Positions 1 to 6,786 of a stretch of DNA of 11,602 bases are shown here, piece after piece; positions within the stretch are counted from its first letter, which is position 1; every line of letters starts with the position of its first letter. The notes below the pieces were generated by a model. The model saw only the letters and a list, made by a program, of their open reading frames with translations. It was not told the DNA's origin and made no database searches. The DNA comes from Mageeibacillus sp. UBA1212 (GTDB taxonomy: Bacteria > Bacillota > Clostridia > UBA1212), in contig DBXM01000014.1 in NCBI GenBank assembly GCA_002309655.1, positions 1 through 11,602 of the forward strand, in the 5' to 3' direction. Position numbers and translations under genes: made by a program.

Positions 1-8
1 TTTGCCAT
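1..8 (-). CDS. Start of an unknown gene, cut by the window edge
   Basis: Only the first codons are inside the window: ATG GCA and two more bases, giving Met-Ala and then Lys or Asn. The start is supported by a GGAGG ribosome binding site at 18 to 14, five bases before the ATG. It lies 35 bases after the stop of the small membrane protein gene on the same strand, with no terminator-like hairpin between them, so it is probably the next gene of the starch operon. Nothing can be said about its function. Confidence 0.6.
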
Positions 9-43
9 ATTGTCCTCCAAACAATAAATTAATGAAATTGTGT

Positions 44-457
44 TTATGTAAAATCTACGCCTTTTTTGTTAAGCGCGAATATAACGTCGCCTATCGAGGT
101 CAGCTTTGCGTTTATCGTGCCGGCCTCTACGTTTTTCTTGTCGTACACGTGATATACGTCGTCTTTCAGTTCTATTCTGCCAATATCTTCTATCTTTATC
201 GCCTTTTTCTTGAACAGATAAGACATGTAAAGCACGCCGCCGTCGATATACGCCCGATCCGTCAGAAGCGCGAACAGAACCGCCGCCGCTGCCGCCGTCA
301 CGACAGTGAAGAGGATGCCCGCAAAGACCGCGAAACCGTTCCCTCGCCCGAGCACGAAAATCAGCACTGTTATGGTCAGCCCGGCTATAAGCGCGGACAG
401 CGTGAATATGAACGGCCCTTTGTCGACTTCTGTGCTTACCTGCCCTTTTCTGAACAT
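44..457 (-). CDS. Small two-helix membrane protein with possible PH-like domain
   Basis: A 137-residue protein of unknown function. Residues 15-36 and 42-66 are strongly hydrophobic and form a likely hairpin of two membrane helices separated by a short Gly-Arg-Gly-Asn turn. The remaining 70 residues are polar and rich in beta-type patterns: a short strand pair around residues 69-82 (YIDGG, then LYMSYLF), KKKAIKIEDIGRIEL, then a Lys/Asp-rich stretch and a final amphipathic helix. This layout matches small bacterial PH-like membrane proteins, but no signature residue proves it. The ATG comes one base after the pullulanase stop (TGATATG), so translation is probably coupled to pullulanase. Its own ribosome binding site is weak. 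The position suggests an accessory role with the starch enzymes, but it could equally be a passenger gene. The coding call is firmer than the domain call. Confidence 0.8.
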   Translation of the reverse strand: MFRKGQVSTEVDKGPFIFTLSALIAGLTITVLIFVLGRGNGFAVFAGILFTVVTAAAAAVLFALLTDRAYIDGGVLYMSYLFKKKAIKIEDIGRIELKDDVYHVYDKKNVEAGTINAKLTSIGDVIFALNKKGVDFT

Positions 458-458
458 A

Positions 459-3224
459 TCAGCCAGCCTTTTTCAAAACGACGGATTCATTGTTCTGAAG
501 CGTTATCTCGTCCGCGACATCTCCGTATTCAGCGCGAACGTTTGAATAAACGATCGCGTATTTTCCGTCCAGATCGAATTTTCCGCCGTTCACGGAATGG
601 ATCACACGAAGATCGCCGACAGTGAATCTGACGTTGCCGCCGTCGAAGCCGACGCCGTTCACGCTTCCCTTTATCTCGTCCCTTGAGGACAGGCGCAGCG
701 CCGCCTCGGATTTTCTCAGGCCGATAAGCTCTTTGATCTTGTTGAACGTGTCGAGGTGCTTGATTTTAAGAGAATAATCCATCGCGTTGACGTAGTCGCC
801 CGAGATATAGGAGTTGCCGTCGTATTTGCCGGTTGAGGCGTTGTATTTGCTTCTCATGAAGTCCTCGCCCTCCTGGATGAACGGCACGCCCTCAGAGAGG
901 AACACGATCGAATCCGCCTGTGTGTACGCCGCGGGTAGCTTATCCTCGCTCATTGTCTGAATAAGCTGATCGTATAACGTATAATTGTCGTGGCAGGATG
1001 CGTAGTTTATGACCAGATCCGGATCTATCGCTTCCGTTTTTATCGTTCCCTTTGAGAATCTGCCTTCAAGGCACATGGCGATGATCGAAGCGTTCGTCGT
1101 GTCGCCCTGAACGTAGCCTCTGCTCGGATTGTTTTCACCGCGGATCGCGTTCCTGATAACGTCGTTGAACGCGCCGACGAGAACGCCGGAGCCGGAGAAA
1201 TAATCCTGCGCGAGCGATTCCTGAACGGTCATCTGCTCTTTGAGCTTGTTTTCGCTCGTCCCGGATCGCAGCTCCGTCGATCCGCCCGCCCACGGCTCGC
1301 CGTAGATCATCACGCTCGGATATATAGCGGAGCAGTCTTTATATATATCTATCATCGTCTGGTTGTCGATAAGCCCCATAAGGTCGAATCTAAAGCCGGA
1401 GAGGTGATATTCTTCGACCCAGAACCTGCACGAATCTCTAAAGAACTTGTTGACCATGAATCGCTCGGACGCGAGCTCGTTGCCGCAGCCGGAGCCGTTG
1501 TAGAACGTTCCGTTCGCTTTGGTGCGGTAATAGTAATACGGCACAAGCAGATTGAAGTTGGAATTCTCAGACGGGCCTGTGTGGTTGTAAACGACGTCCA
1601 TGTTTATCGAAATGCCGGCGTTGTGCATCGCCATCACCATCGTCTTGAATTCTTTTATCCTGTTGTAACCGTCGTACGGGTCGGTGGAGTAGCTGCCCTC
1701 GAGCACGTTGTAGTTCAACGGATCGTAGCCCCAGTTATAATTGTCCTCCGACATCGCGGTCGTCGTCTTCATCTCGTCGACCGATACGAAATCGTAGAAC
1801 GGCTGTATCTGTACGTGAGTTATTCCGAGCTCTTTCAGATGATCGAGACCGGTGGACACCGTCACGCCGTTTTCGGTGTACGTTGTGCCCGTCTCGGCAA
1901 GACCTAAGAATTTACCTCTGTTCCGCTCCAACACGCCGCTCGTCGGGCTTATCGTCATATCGCGCACGTGTATCTCGTAGATGCAGGCGTCGACGTTGTT
2001 TCCATCGAACGGCTGTTTATCCGCCGCCCAGCCATCAAGCCCGGAATTGAGCTTCGTGAAGTTGACGACCATGCCGCGTCTGCCGTTTATGCCCGCGCTT
2101 TTTGCGTACGGGTCGACGACCTCGTTCGTGCCCTTGCTGTTCGTCACGGTGTAAGTATAATACTTGCCGTCAAGGTCTTCATCTACGGTGTACGAGAACA
2201 CGCCCTTGTCGCCCTTGCTCATATCGTACGTTGCATAGGGGGTCTTCTCCACAGTGTAATCGCCTGTGTTATAGAGATTGAGCACCATTTTCGTGCTTGT
2301 CGGCGCCCAGACCTTGAAAGTGGTTTTTGAAACGTTTGCTTCATTGTCGAACGTCGCGCCGAGATCGTCGCCTTCGTAGGCGTATTTCTGTTCGAATTCT
2401 TCTGTGTCGTAGTAGTTAGTGAACATAAGCTCAACTTCGTTTATCCAGGTGGGATCGAAACGGTAGCTGACCGTCACAACGTCGGAAATGTCGATATCGT
2501 CCGACAATATAAGCTCGGTCTTTTTAAGTGAGGAGTCGTATTCTCCCATTGAGAATTTCGTGTATTCTTTGCCGTTCACAGTCATTGAAAATCTGGCTTT
2601 ATACGATTTGAAATCGTTTGATAACGGCTTGAAATACACGTTTATCGCGTTCGAGTTTTTAAGCATCGCGTAGCTGACGATCGATTTGCAGGCGTTGTCC
2701 CGGTTGTCGAACACCGTGGACTCCGCGGTGCGGACGAATACCTCCTGAAGACCGCCGGGCGAAGTCTCTTTAATGTCGATCGAGCGGTCGCCGTCCGGGT
2801 CCTTTGACCACGTGTCCGTGCGCACGATGAAACCGAGCTTGTCTATCGGCTTCCCGTCGGCTATGACTTTCAGGTCAAGATCGGCGTATACTCCGTAATC
2901 GTCGTAGCCCGTGAACTCGTATGCGGCGCCGTTGCCGCCGTTCGTCATATCCCACGCCCAGACGTTCCATGCCTGGTAGCAGGCTCTGTCGTTGTTCGTG
3001 TCGTCGTTCCTTCTATAATGGAGCCTGATTATCTTCGTCGCCTCGGCGGGAAGAGAAGCGTAATCCGTGTCATCCTTTGTGTATTTGCTTATCACGTCGC
3101 CCGCGGGAATAAGTTTAATCGGTACGTCATCCGGTCCTTCGCCCAAGCCTTTGCATCCGCCAAGAAGAGCCGTCAGGACGAGCAGGCAGCACAGTAAAAC
3201 AATTGTCGTTTTTTTAGCTTTCAT
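459..3224 (-). CDS. pulA: Type I pullulanase, surface lipoprotein
   Basis: A 921-residue starch-debranching enzyme that hydrolyses alpha-1,6 links in pullulan, amylopectin and limit dextrins. Residues 1-24 are a lipoprotein signal ending in LLGGC (Cys24), so it should be anchored on the outer face of the membrane. Residues about 62-170 look like a CBM41 starch-binding domain (AWNVWAWD, FTGYDDYG). A beta-rich linker domain follows to about 285, then a CBM48-like domain (TFKVWAPT at 302-309), then the GH13 barrel from about 400. The pullulanase hallmark YNWGYDP is at 496-502. Conserved region I is DVVYNHT (543-549), region II FRFD with nucleophile Asp614, region III YGEPW with acid/base Glu643, and region IV ASCHDN with Asp746, so the active site is complete. 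A beta-sandwich tail ends the protein. The length is normal for a CBM41-bearing pullulanase. The start follows AAGGA by eight bases, and the gene sits 14 bases after the amylase stop, in the same operon. Confidence 0.95.
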   Translation of the reverse strand: MKAKKTTIVLLCCLLVLTALLGGCKGLGEGPDDVPIKLIPAGDVISKYTKDDTDYASLPAEATKIIRLHYRRNDDTNNDRACYQAWNVWAWDMTNGGNGAAYEFTGYDDYGVYADLDLKVIADGKPIDKLGFIVRTDTWSKDPDGDRSIDIKETSPGGLQEVFVRTAESTVFDNRDNACKSIVSYAMLKNSNAINVYFKPLSNDFKSYKARFSMTVNGKEYTKFSMGEYDSSLKKTELILSDDIDISDVVTVSYRFDPTWINEVELMFTNYYDTEEFEQKYAYEGDDLGATFDNEANVSKTTFKVWAPTSTKMVLNLYNTGDYTVEKTPYATYDMSKGDKGVFSYTVDEDLDGKYYTYTVTNSKGTNEVVDPYAKSAGINGRRGMVVNFTKLNSGLDGWAADKQPFDGNNVDACIYEIHVRDMTISPTSGVLERNRGKFLGLAETGTTYTENGVTVSTGLDHLKELGITHVQIQPFYDFVSVDEMKTTTAMSEDNYNWGYDPLNYNVLEGSYSTDPYDGYNRIKEFKTMVMAMHNAGISINMDVVYNHTGPSENSNFNLLVPYYYYRTKANGTFYNGSGCGNELASERFMVNKFFRDSCRFWVEEYHLSGFRFDLMGLIDNQTMIDIYKDCSAIYPSVMIYGEPWAGGSTELRSGTSENKLKEQMTVQESLAQDYFSGSGVLVGAFNDVIRNAIRGENNPSRGYVQGDTTNASIIAMCLEGRFSKGTIKTEAIDPDLVINYASCHDNYTLYDQLIQTMSEDKLPAAYTQADSIVFLSEGVPFIQEGEDFMRSKYNASTGKYDGNSYISGDYVNAMDYSLKIKHLDTFNKIKELIGLRKSEAALRLSSRDEIKGSVNGVGFDGGNVRFTVGDLRVIHSVNGGKFDLDGKYAIVYSNVRAEYGDVADEITLQNNESVVLKKAG

Positions 3225-3238
3225 TTTCTTTTTCCTTA

Positions 3239-5227
3239 TTAAAATCCTGACATATCGACAAAGCCCTCTTTCAGAGTATCACCCTTGATGTCGGTGCTTT
3301 GTTTCAAAACGTTCGAATCCCAGTTGTTCACGTCTATTATGACGTATCCCGGCTCGAACACACCGAGCAGGAAGCCCGCCATGTCGGTCGTATCGACGAG
3401 CAACACGCCGTCCTCAATCGTATAGTCCTTGCTCCAGCGCCCCGGCGACCAACTCCAGATATAAAGTTCATAACTTCCGTCAAGATATTTGCCGTCAAGG
3501 TTTATCACGTTGAATTTGTCGCCGGTAAGCTCTACCTGTTTATAAGTAAACGTGCGGTCGTAAACGTTGTTTCCGTTTTTCAGATGCAGGCGCAGGACGC
3601 ACACGCCGTCCGCGACGTGGTCTTTCAGCGATATGACCGCCTGATCGCCGATCGGTGCGGTCACGTCTTCGTCGCCGAATCCGTAATACGCCTCCGTCGC
3701 GTTTTTCACGCTGACGGTGACGGTTTTGTCGCCGGCGAAAGAACAGTCGCGGTCGGATATTTCAAGCTGAGGATGAAGGTCCTTCGACCGGGTGAGGATC
3801 GCCAGACCGTTCGCGCCGAGCTTTATATGCGCCTTGTGATCGGATACGACGGCTTTGTTCCCGGTCAGAGAGTCATAGTAATTGCCGTCTTCAAGATGCG
3901 GGACGGCGACGGTCACGGTCTTTTCGGTGTCGACCGTACCGAGGAACAGCAGAAGAGCTCCCTGATCGCCTTCCTTGATTTTTTCGTTAACGTAGCAGCT
4001 GCCGTCCGCCGACTCGTAAGTTTCGGCGTCGTAAAATCTGTTGTGAAAACGGTTGCTTACGGCGACGCTCTCGCTCTCGAAGGCGTAGGAGCCTATCACA
4101 CCAACGGTCAGCTCGTCCGAAGGTCTTGCGAGGTACAGCCCGCCGAGATCTTTCTTCACGGCGATAAGCGACCACAGCTTCGCCACTCTGCCGTCGGTGA
4201 AGTGAGTCTTGCTCGTGACGTATTCGTCGTGGCTTTCGACCCATGCGATGAGATCGCCGGGAACGGACGATTTCAGCGTCGCGTTGAGCACGTATTCCGG
4301 ATCTTTGCGGACGAGCGCATTGTTCAGCTGGTCGCCGAAACCGTCATCCGTAATCCTCATGTATCCTGTATAGTATGAAAGATCTCTTGCCGTGGGGGCG
4401 TTCAATATCTCCCCGTAAACGTAAAGATCTTTTCCGGTTTTCTCTTTGTAGTATTTTTTCGCTTCAGACAGCGTGTTCTCCCAGAAATCACTGGGGTAAT
4501 CGGGGTCTTTCGACGTTTCTATATGCTTCGCGGCGTCGAACCGGAAGCCGTCTATGCCGACGTCGACGCACTCCTTCAAAAGGCTCAGTACCCTTTGCTG
4601 TACGTATTTGTTGGATGTGTTCAGGTCGGGCAGGTTGCCGTACGCGTAATACTGCGTATCGGATCCCGATCCCGACGCGTTTTTATTGTGGTGGAACGTG
4701 ATACCGTTGCCGTCGGTGTCGCTGTTCCTGTTGTTGTAAAGCACCGGCTCGTACGCTCCGACCTGGGGTGATACCGTCGGCGTGCCGTCCTGCTCCTTCC
4801 CCTCGTCGTCAGTTGTCGCCATGTGGTTCGCCACTATGTCGGCAAGGACGCAGATGCCGAGCTCTTCTGCCTTGTCGCAAAGCTCTTTCAGCTCCTGTTT
4901 CGTACCGAGACAAGAGCTGTCGCCGATCGACATGCTGAGCGGCTGATAGAAAGCCCACCAGGACGCGCCGCCGCTCTTCGGCTGCTGGACCGGCATTGTC
5001 AGAACGTTTTTGAAGCCCGCGTTTTTTATACTCTGCAGATTCGACGTTATCTGCGCGTAAGTCCAGTTGAAGCAGTGCAGCGTCAGACCGTCCTCCGCGC
5101 GCTCCGGAAGAGCGTCCGTATATTCGTCCTGAAAATCCTCGAATACGGGCAGCTTTGCTTTACACGAAAACAAAGCTGTAATCATCACCGCGCAAAGGAC
5201 CGCGCAGAGCATTTTTTTCAGTTTCAT
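3239..5227 (-). CDS. Alpha-amylase lipoprotein (GH13, AmyE-like) with C-terminal extra modules
   Basis: A 662-residue endo-acting amylase that cleaves alpha-1,4 links in starch. The signal peptide ends in LFSC (Cys22), a slightly unusual lipobox, so the enzyme is probably membrane-anchored outside. The catalytic barrel starts near residue 46 (LTLHCFNWTYAQI). It has region I DIVANH (130-135), region II GFRFDAAKH with nucleophile Asp231, region III YGEIL with acid/base Glu273, and region IV WVESHDEY with Asp334. These motifs and RPSDELTVG and VSNRFHNRF follow Bacillus subtilis AmyE (subfamily GH13_28) closely. The barrel and beta-sandwich end near 480. Two more beta-rich modules follow, about 485-565 and 566-662. 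The last contains SYELYIWSWSPGRW, an aromatic surface typical of starch-binding modules, but its family is uncertain. A good GAGGGG ribosome binding site precedes the ATG. The gene lies between the binder gene, separated by a terminator hairpin, and pulA, 14 bases away. Confidence 0.94.
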   Translation of the reverse strand: MKLKKMLCAVLCAVMITALFSCKAKLPVFEDFQDEYTDALPERAEDGLTLHCFNWTYAQITSNLQSIKNAGFKNVLTMPVQQPKSGGASWWAFYQPLSMSIGDSSCLGTKQELKELCDKAEELGICVLADIVANHMATTDDEGKEQDGTPTVSPQVGAYEPVLYNNRNSDTDGNGITFHHNKNASGSGSDTQYYAYGNLPDLNTSNKYVQQRVLSLLKECVDVGIDGFRFDAAKHIETSKDPDYPSDFWENTLSEAKKYYKEKTGKDLYVYGEILNAPTARDLSYYTGYMRITDDGFGDQLNNALVRKDPEYVLNATLKSSVPGDLIAWVESHDEYVTSKTHFTDGRVAKLWSLIAVKKDLGGLYLARPSDELTVGVIGSYAFESESVAVSNRFHNRFYDAETYESADGSCYVNEKIKEGDQGALLLFLGTVDTEKTVTVAVPHLEDGNYYDSLTGNKAVVSDHKAHIKLGANGLAILTRSKDLHPQLEISDRDCSFAGDKTVTVSVKNATEAYYGFGDEDVTAPIGDQAVISLKDHVADGVCVLRLHLKNGNNVYDRTFTYKQVELTGDKFNVINLDGKYLDGSYELYIWSWSPGRWSKDYTIEDGVLLVDTTDMAGFLLGVFEPGYVIIDVNNWDSNVLKQSTDIKGDTLKEGFVDMSGF

Positions 5228-5250
5228 ATGGACGTCCCCTCTGATTATAG

Positions 5251-5286
5251 TAAAACAAGGAGGCTTTTTAACATAAAGCCCCCTTG
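5251..5286 (-). terminator. Intrinsic terminator between binder and amylase genes
   Basis: Read on the minus strand, CAAGGGGGCTTT pairs with AAAGCCTCCTTG through 12 positions with one G-U wobble. The loop is seven bases and the hairpin is followed by TTTTA. It lies 16 bases after the stop of the binding lipoprotein gene and 23 bases before the amylase ATG. The uridine tract is short, so partial read-through into amylase and pullulanase is likely. No strong promoter is seen after it. Confidence 0.8.
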
Positions 5287-5302
5287 CTGATACAATAGAT
5301 TC

Positions 5303-6262
5303 TTACTTAAGTGCGAAAGTGACGGTGCCGGTTCCGTCCGAGGCGATAGTGAGCGTCACGACGTACGTGCCGTCCGCTTCAGCCTTGAAGTTGCCGCCTT
5401 CCGCGGGACCGTAATTGACTGCCCAGTCGTTGTCGACTCTGACTTTGAACTCTTCGCCAGCTTTGAGCTCGACTTCACCGACCCAGGTGTTTTCACCGGA
5501 AGCGGTCATCTGGACATCGGCGCCCGCGTTGCCCCAGTCGCTGGAGGCGAAACTGCCGACTATGCCGTAGGTATGATCTTTCGGCACTACAGTATATTCG
5601 ATGCCTTCTTTTGCTTCCTTGAGGACAAGACCTACGCCGTAGCCGGGTTGACCCGCTGCGGAAACGGTCGTGTACTGAGCTATAACGAGAGTGTAAAGAC
5701 CTGCGCCGCCGATGACGACGGGGTTGGAAGCCCAGCTGAAGCCGTTCTCATCCGCCGCTTCCTGCCATACGGGGTAGAACACGGTTTTCGGAGTCAGAGA
5801 CTCGACGTTAGCGGTCTTCGGGTCGGAGATCCACTGTTCTTCGGCGTATACCTTCGTATCGCCGTCGACTTCGGAGTTGCACTGCGCTATCTTGAACGCA
5901 TAGGAGCCGTTCGCCTTGTAAACGACGCCGTCCTTGATGCAGTTGGTGTTCCAGCCCGCATCGTTGGTACCGAATATCAGGTCGATCGTGTAAAGGTATT
6001 TTACACTCTTTGCGGAAAGGGTGTTGTACAGCTCTTCGCTGATGTCCTTTACGTCTTTCAGAGAGATGGCTTTCAGAGCGGACGCTTCATAAAGCGACGA
6101 GTCTTTGCCGTCCCAGCTGTTCTGCGTGCCGTCGGCGAGCAGATACTGACCGTGTGCTACCCACAGCTCGTGAGTATCGTCTTTAAGCGGTGCAGACGGT
6201 GCGCAGGCCGCCAGCGACAATACGAGTACGGCAGCAAGTAGCATTACTATAACTTTTTTCAT
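5303..6262 (-). CDS. Surface lipoprotein with C-terminal starch-binding-like domain
   Basis: A 319-residue non-catalytic lipoprotein, first gene of the starch operon. The ATG at 6262 is chosen because AGGAGG lies seven bases upstream and it begins a perfect lipoprotein signal (MKKVIVMLLAAV, then LSLAAC with Cys20). The longer frame starting at 6340 would put a charged 26-residue tail before the signal and would read through the ribosome binding site. Residues about 30-225 form an unrecognised region rich in Trp and Tyr (LWVAHGQYLL, LIFGTNDAGW, VFYPVWQEA). Residues 232-319 (YGIVGSF, DVQMTASGENTWVGEVELK, EFKVRVDNDWAVNYG, then a final strand) resemble the beta-sandwich starch-binding domains of SusE/SusF proteins and the X25 module of bacillar pullulanases. 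There are no catalytic motifs. The likely role is holding starch at the cell surface for the amylase and pullulanase encoded downstream. The lipoprotein and operon calls are firm. The binding role is inferred from fold-like similarity and context. Confidence 0.88.
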   Translation of the reverse strand: MKKVIVMLLAAVLVLSLAACAPSAPLKDDTHELWVAHGQYLLADGTQNSWDGKDSSLYEASALKAISLKDVKDISEELYNTLSAKSVKYLYTIDLIFGTNDAGWNTNCIKDGVVYKANGSYAFKIAQCNSEVDGDTKVYAEEQWISDPKTANVESLTPKTVFYPVWQEAADENGFSWASNPVVIGGAGLYTLVIAQYTTVSAAGQPGYGVGLVLKEAKEGIEYTVVPKDHTYGIVGSFASSDWGNAGADVQMTASGENTWVGEVELKAGEEFKVRVDNDWAVNYGPAEGGNFKAEADGTYVVTLTIASDGTGTVTFALK

Positions 6263-6269
6263 GGTGTTT

Positions 6270-6275
6270 CCTCCT
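6270..6275 (-). promoter_or_regulatory. Ribosome binding site that fixes the binder start
   Basis: AAAGGAGG on the minus strand, with the AGGAGG core seven bases before the ATG at 6262. It is the strongest ribosome binding site of the starch operon. It decides for the 319-residue start over the in-frame start 78 bases upstream, which has no such site. Confidence 0.85.
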
Positions 6276-6326
6276 TTATCTCCTGCTATACTTTCGGAGA
6301 TTTTGATTTTGTTGTTTTTGGTACGC

Positions 6327-6345
6327 GGCTTGTTTTTCAACAGCC
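6327..6345 (-). promoter_or_regulatory. Hairpin in the 5' leader of the starch operon
   Basis: On the minus strand GGCTGTT and AACAAGCC can pair as seven base pairs with one bulged base around a GAAA loop. It would sit about 20 bases into the transcript from the promoter at 6400-6371 and about 65 bases before the first ATG. No T tract follows, so it is not a terminator. A stabilising 5' structure is possible. No riboswitch family is recognised. Confidence 0.35.
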
Positions 6346-6359
6346 TTATACCGTAATAA
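6346..6359. promoter_or_regulatory. Possible repressor operator just after the transcription start
   Basis: TTAT-two bases-CG-two bases-ATAA is an imperfect palindrome centred on CG. It lies about 5 to 18 bases downstream of the expected start of transcription. A CG-centred palindrome at this position is typical for LacI/MalR-type sugar repressors, but half-site symmetry covers only four bases plus the centre. No regulator gene is present to support it. Confidence 0.3.
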
Positions 6360-6370
6360 CTGTATTATTT

Positions 6371-6400
6371 ATTATATGATACCTGATTGGGCTTTGTCAA
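6371..6400 (-). promoter_or_regulatory. Strong sigma-70/sigma-A type promoter of the starch operon
   Basis: On the minus strand a perfect TTGACA (6400-6395) and a perfect TATAAT (6376-6371) are separated by 18 bases. The expected start of transcription is near 6364, giving a leader of about 100 bases before the binder ATG at 6262. This is the best promoter in the window and explains why the block from 6262 leftwards is a separate unit from the xylose operon. Confidence 0.88.
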
Positions 6401-6426
6401 GATAAAAAACATAAAACTAATAAATA

Positions 6427-6455
6427 GTGAAGTGGAAGTTAACTTTTCACTTCAC
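6427..6455. repeat. Near-perfect palindrome in AT-rich intergenic region
   Basis: The left arm is GTGAAGTGGAAGTT and the right arm AACTTTTCACTTCAC. They match over eight outer and five inner positions, with G against AA as the only difference, and the centre is GTTAAC. There is no T tract, so it is not a terminator. It sits 27 bases upstream of the -35 box of the starch promoter and 18 bases before the relic plus-strand gene. It could be an end of a small mobile or REP-like element, or an operator. No second copy is seen in the window. Confidence 0.65.
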
Positions 6456-6459
6456 ACGA

Positions 6460-6465
6460 TATAAT
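6460..6465 (+). promoter_or_regulatory. Possible -10 box of the plus-strand relic gene
   Basis: A perfect TATAAT reads on the plus strand directly after the palindrome. The best -35 candidates (TTAACT at 6439-6444 with 15-base spacing) are poor and lie within the palindrome. Transcription would begin almost at the ATG at 6473, giving a nearly leaderless message. Chance occurrence in AT-rich DNA is quite possible. Confidence 0.3.
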
Positions 6466-6472
6466 TTCAAAA

Positions 6473-6736
6473 ATGAAAAAGGTAGCGAAAATTTTGAAAG
6501 TAGAGTACAATGGTAAAGTATATAATACGAATATTCGCGTTTCGCAACCGGCAAAAGAAGATCTTAAGCGATTTTATGTGATCAAAAATCTAAGTTTGAA
6601 ATTGCTTTAAATAGAATGGAAAAATGATCCGATTTTTAAGGCCGTATGTACCGATCTTTTAGGGTCGTGCAGTACTATCGGAAAAGCAGAAAAAACGCTG
6701 AAAGCCCGGCTTTTATCCCAAGCCGATCTAAAACGA
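6473..6736 (+). pseudogene. Relic of a small plus-strand gene with two compensating frameshifts
   Basis: From ATG 6473 the frame gives 45 codons (MKKVAKILKVEYNGKVYNTN, then IRVSQPAKEDLKRF) and stops at 6608-6610. Restoring one A in the A5 run at 6584-6588 and removing one A from the A5 run at 6620-6624 gives an open frame. It reads IKKSKFEIALNRMENDPIF, then KAVCTDLLG, then GKAEKTLKARLLSQADLKR, a plausible soluble, helix-rich protein of about 88 residues or more. No stop is met before the frame runs antisense into the esterase gene, so the original 3' end seems lost. There is no good ribosome binding site. The family is not recognised. Either this is a decayed gene, or the two indels are homopolymer sequencing errors. 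The coding interpretation rests only on frame continuity and composition. Confidence 0.5.
6690..6713 (-). terminator. Weak candidate terminator of the xylose operon
   Basis: On the minus strand AAAGC and GCTTT can pair around a three-base CGG loop. Five bases later comes a run of six T. It lies about 72 bases after the esterase stop. The stem is short and the T run is not adjacent, so termination here is only a suggestion. It is the best candidate downstream of the operon on this strand. Confidence 0.3.
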
Positions 6737-6765
6737 CCGCACACCACATTCAAGGGGCTGGAATC

Positions 6766-6786
6766 TGCCGTTCCGGCATCTTTTTT
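6766..6786 (+). terminator. Plus-strand intrinsic terminator overlapping the esterase stop
   Basis: TGCCG and CGGCA form a five-base-pair GC-rich stem around a TTC loop, followed by TC and a run of six T. It is oriented for plus-strand transcripts, so it would end transcription of the relic gene before it runs antisense through the esterase gene. Its T run overlaps the esterase stop codon. It has no T tract in the minus direction. Confidence 0.55.

Noticed and set aside
5244..5249. Perfect TATAAT on the minus strand between the terminator hairpin and the amylase gene
   Set aside because: The element 17 bases upstream (GTTAAA) is a poor -35, and transcription would start on top of the amylase ribosome binding site. 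Chance in AT-rich spacer is more likely.
6263..6340. N-terminal extension of the binding lipoprotein to an upstream ATG at 6340
   Set aside because: It reads through a perfect AGGAGG site and would place 26 charged residues before a complete lipoprotein signal peptide. The ATG at 6262 is clearly the start.
6701..6714. Hairpin AAAGC/GCTTT as a plus-strand terminator
   Set aside because: On the plus strand it is followed only by TTTTA and lies inside the relic coding frame. The hairpin at 6766-6786 is a better plus-strand terminator.
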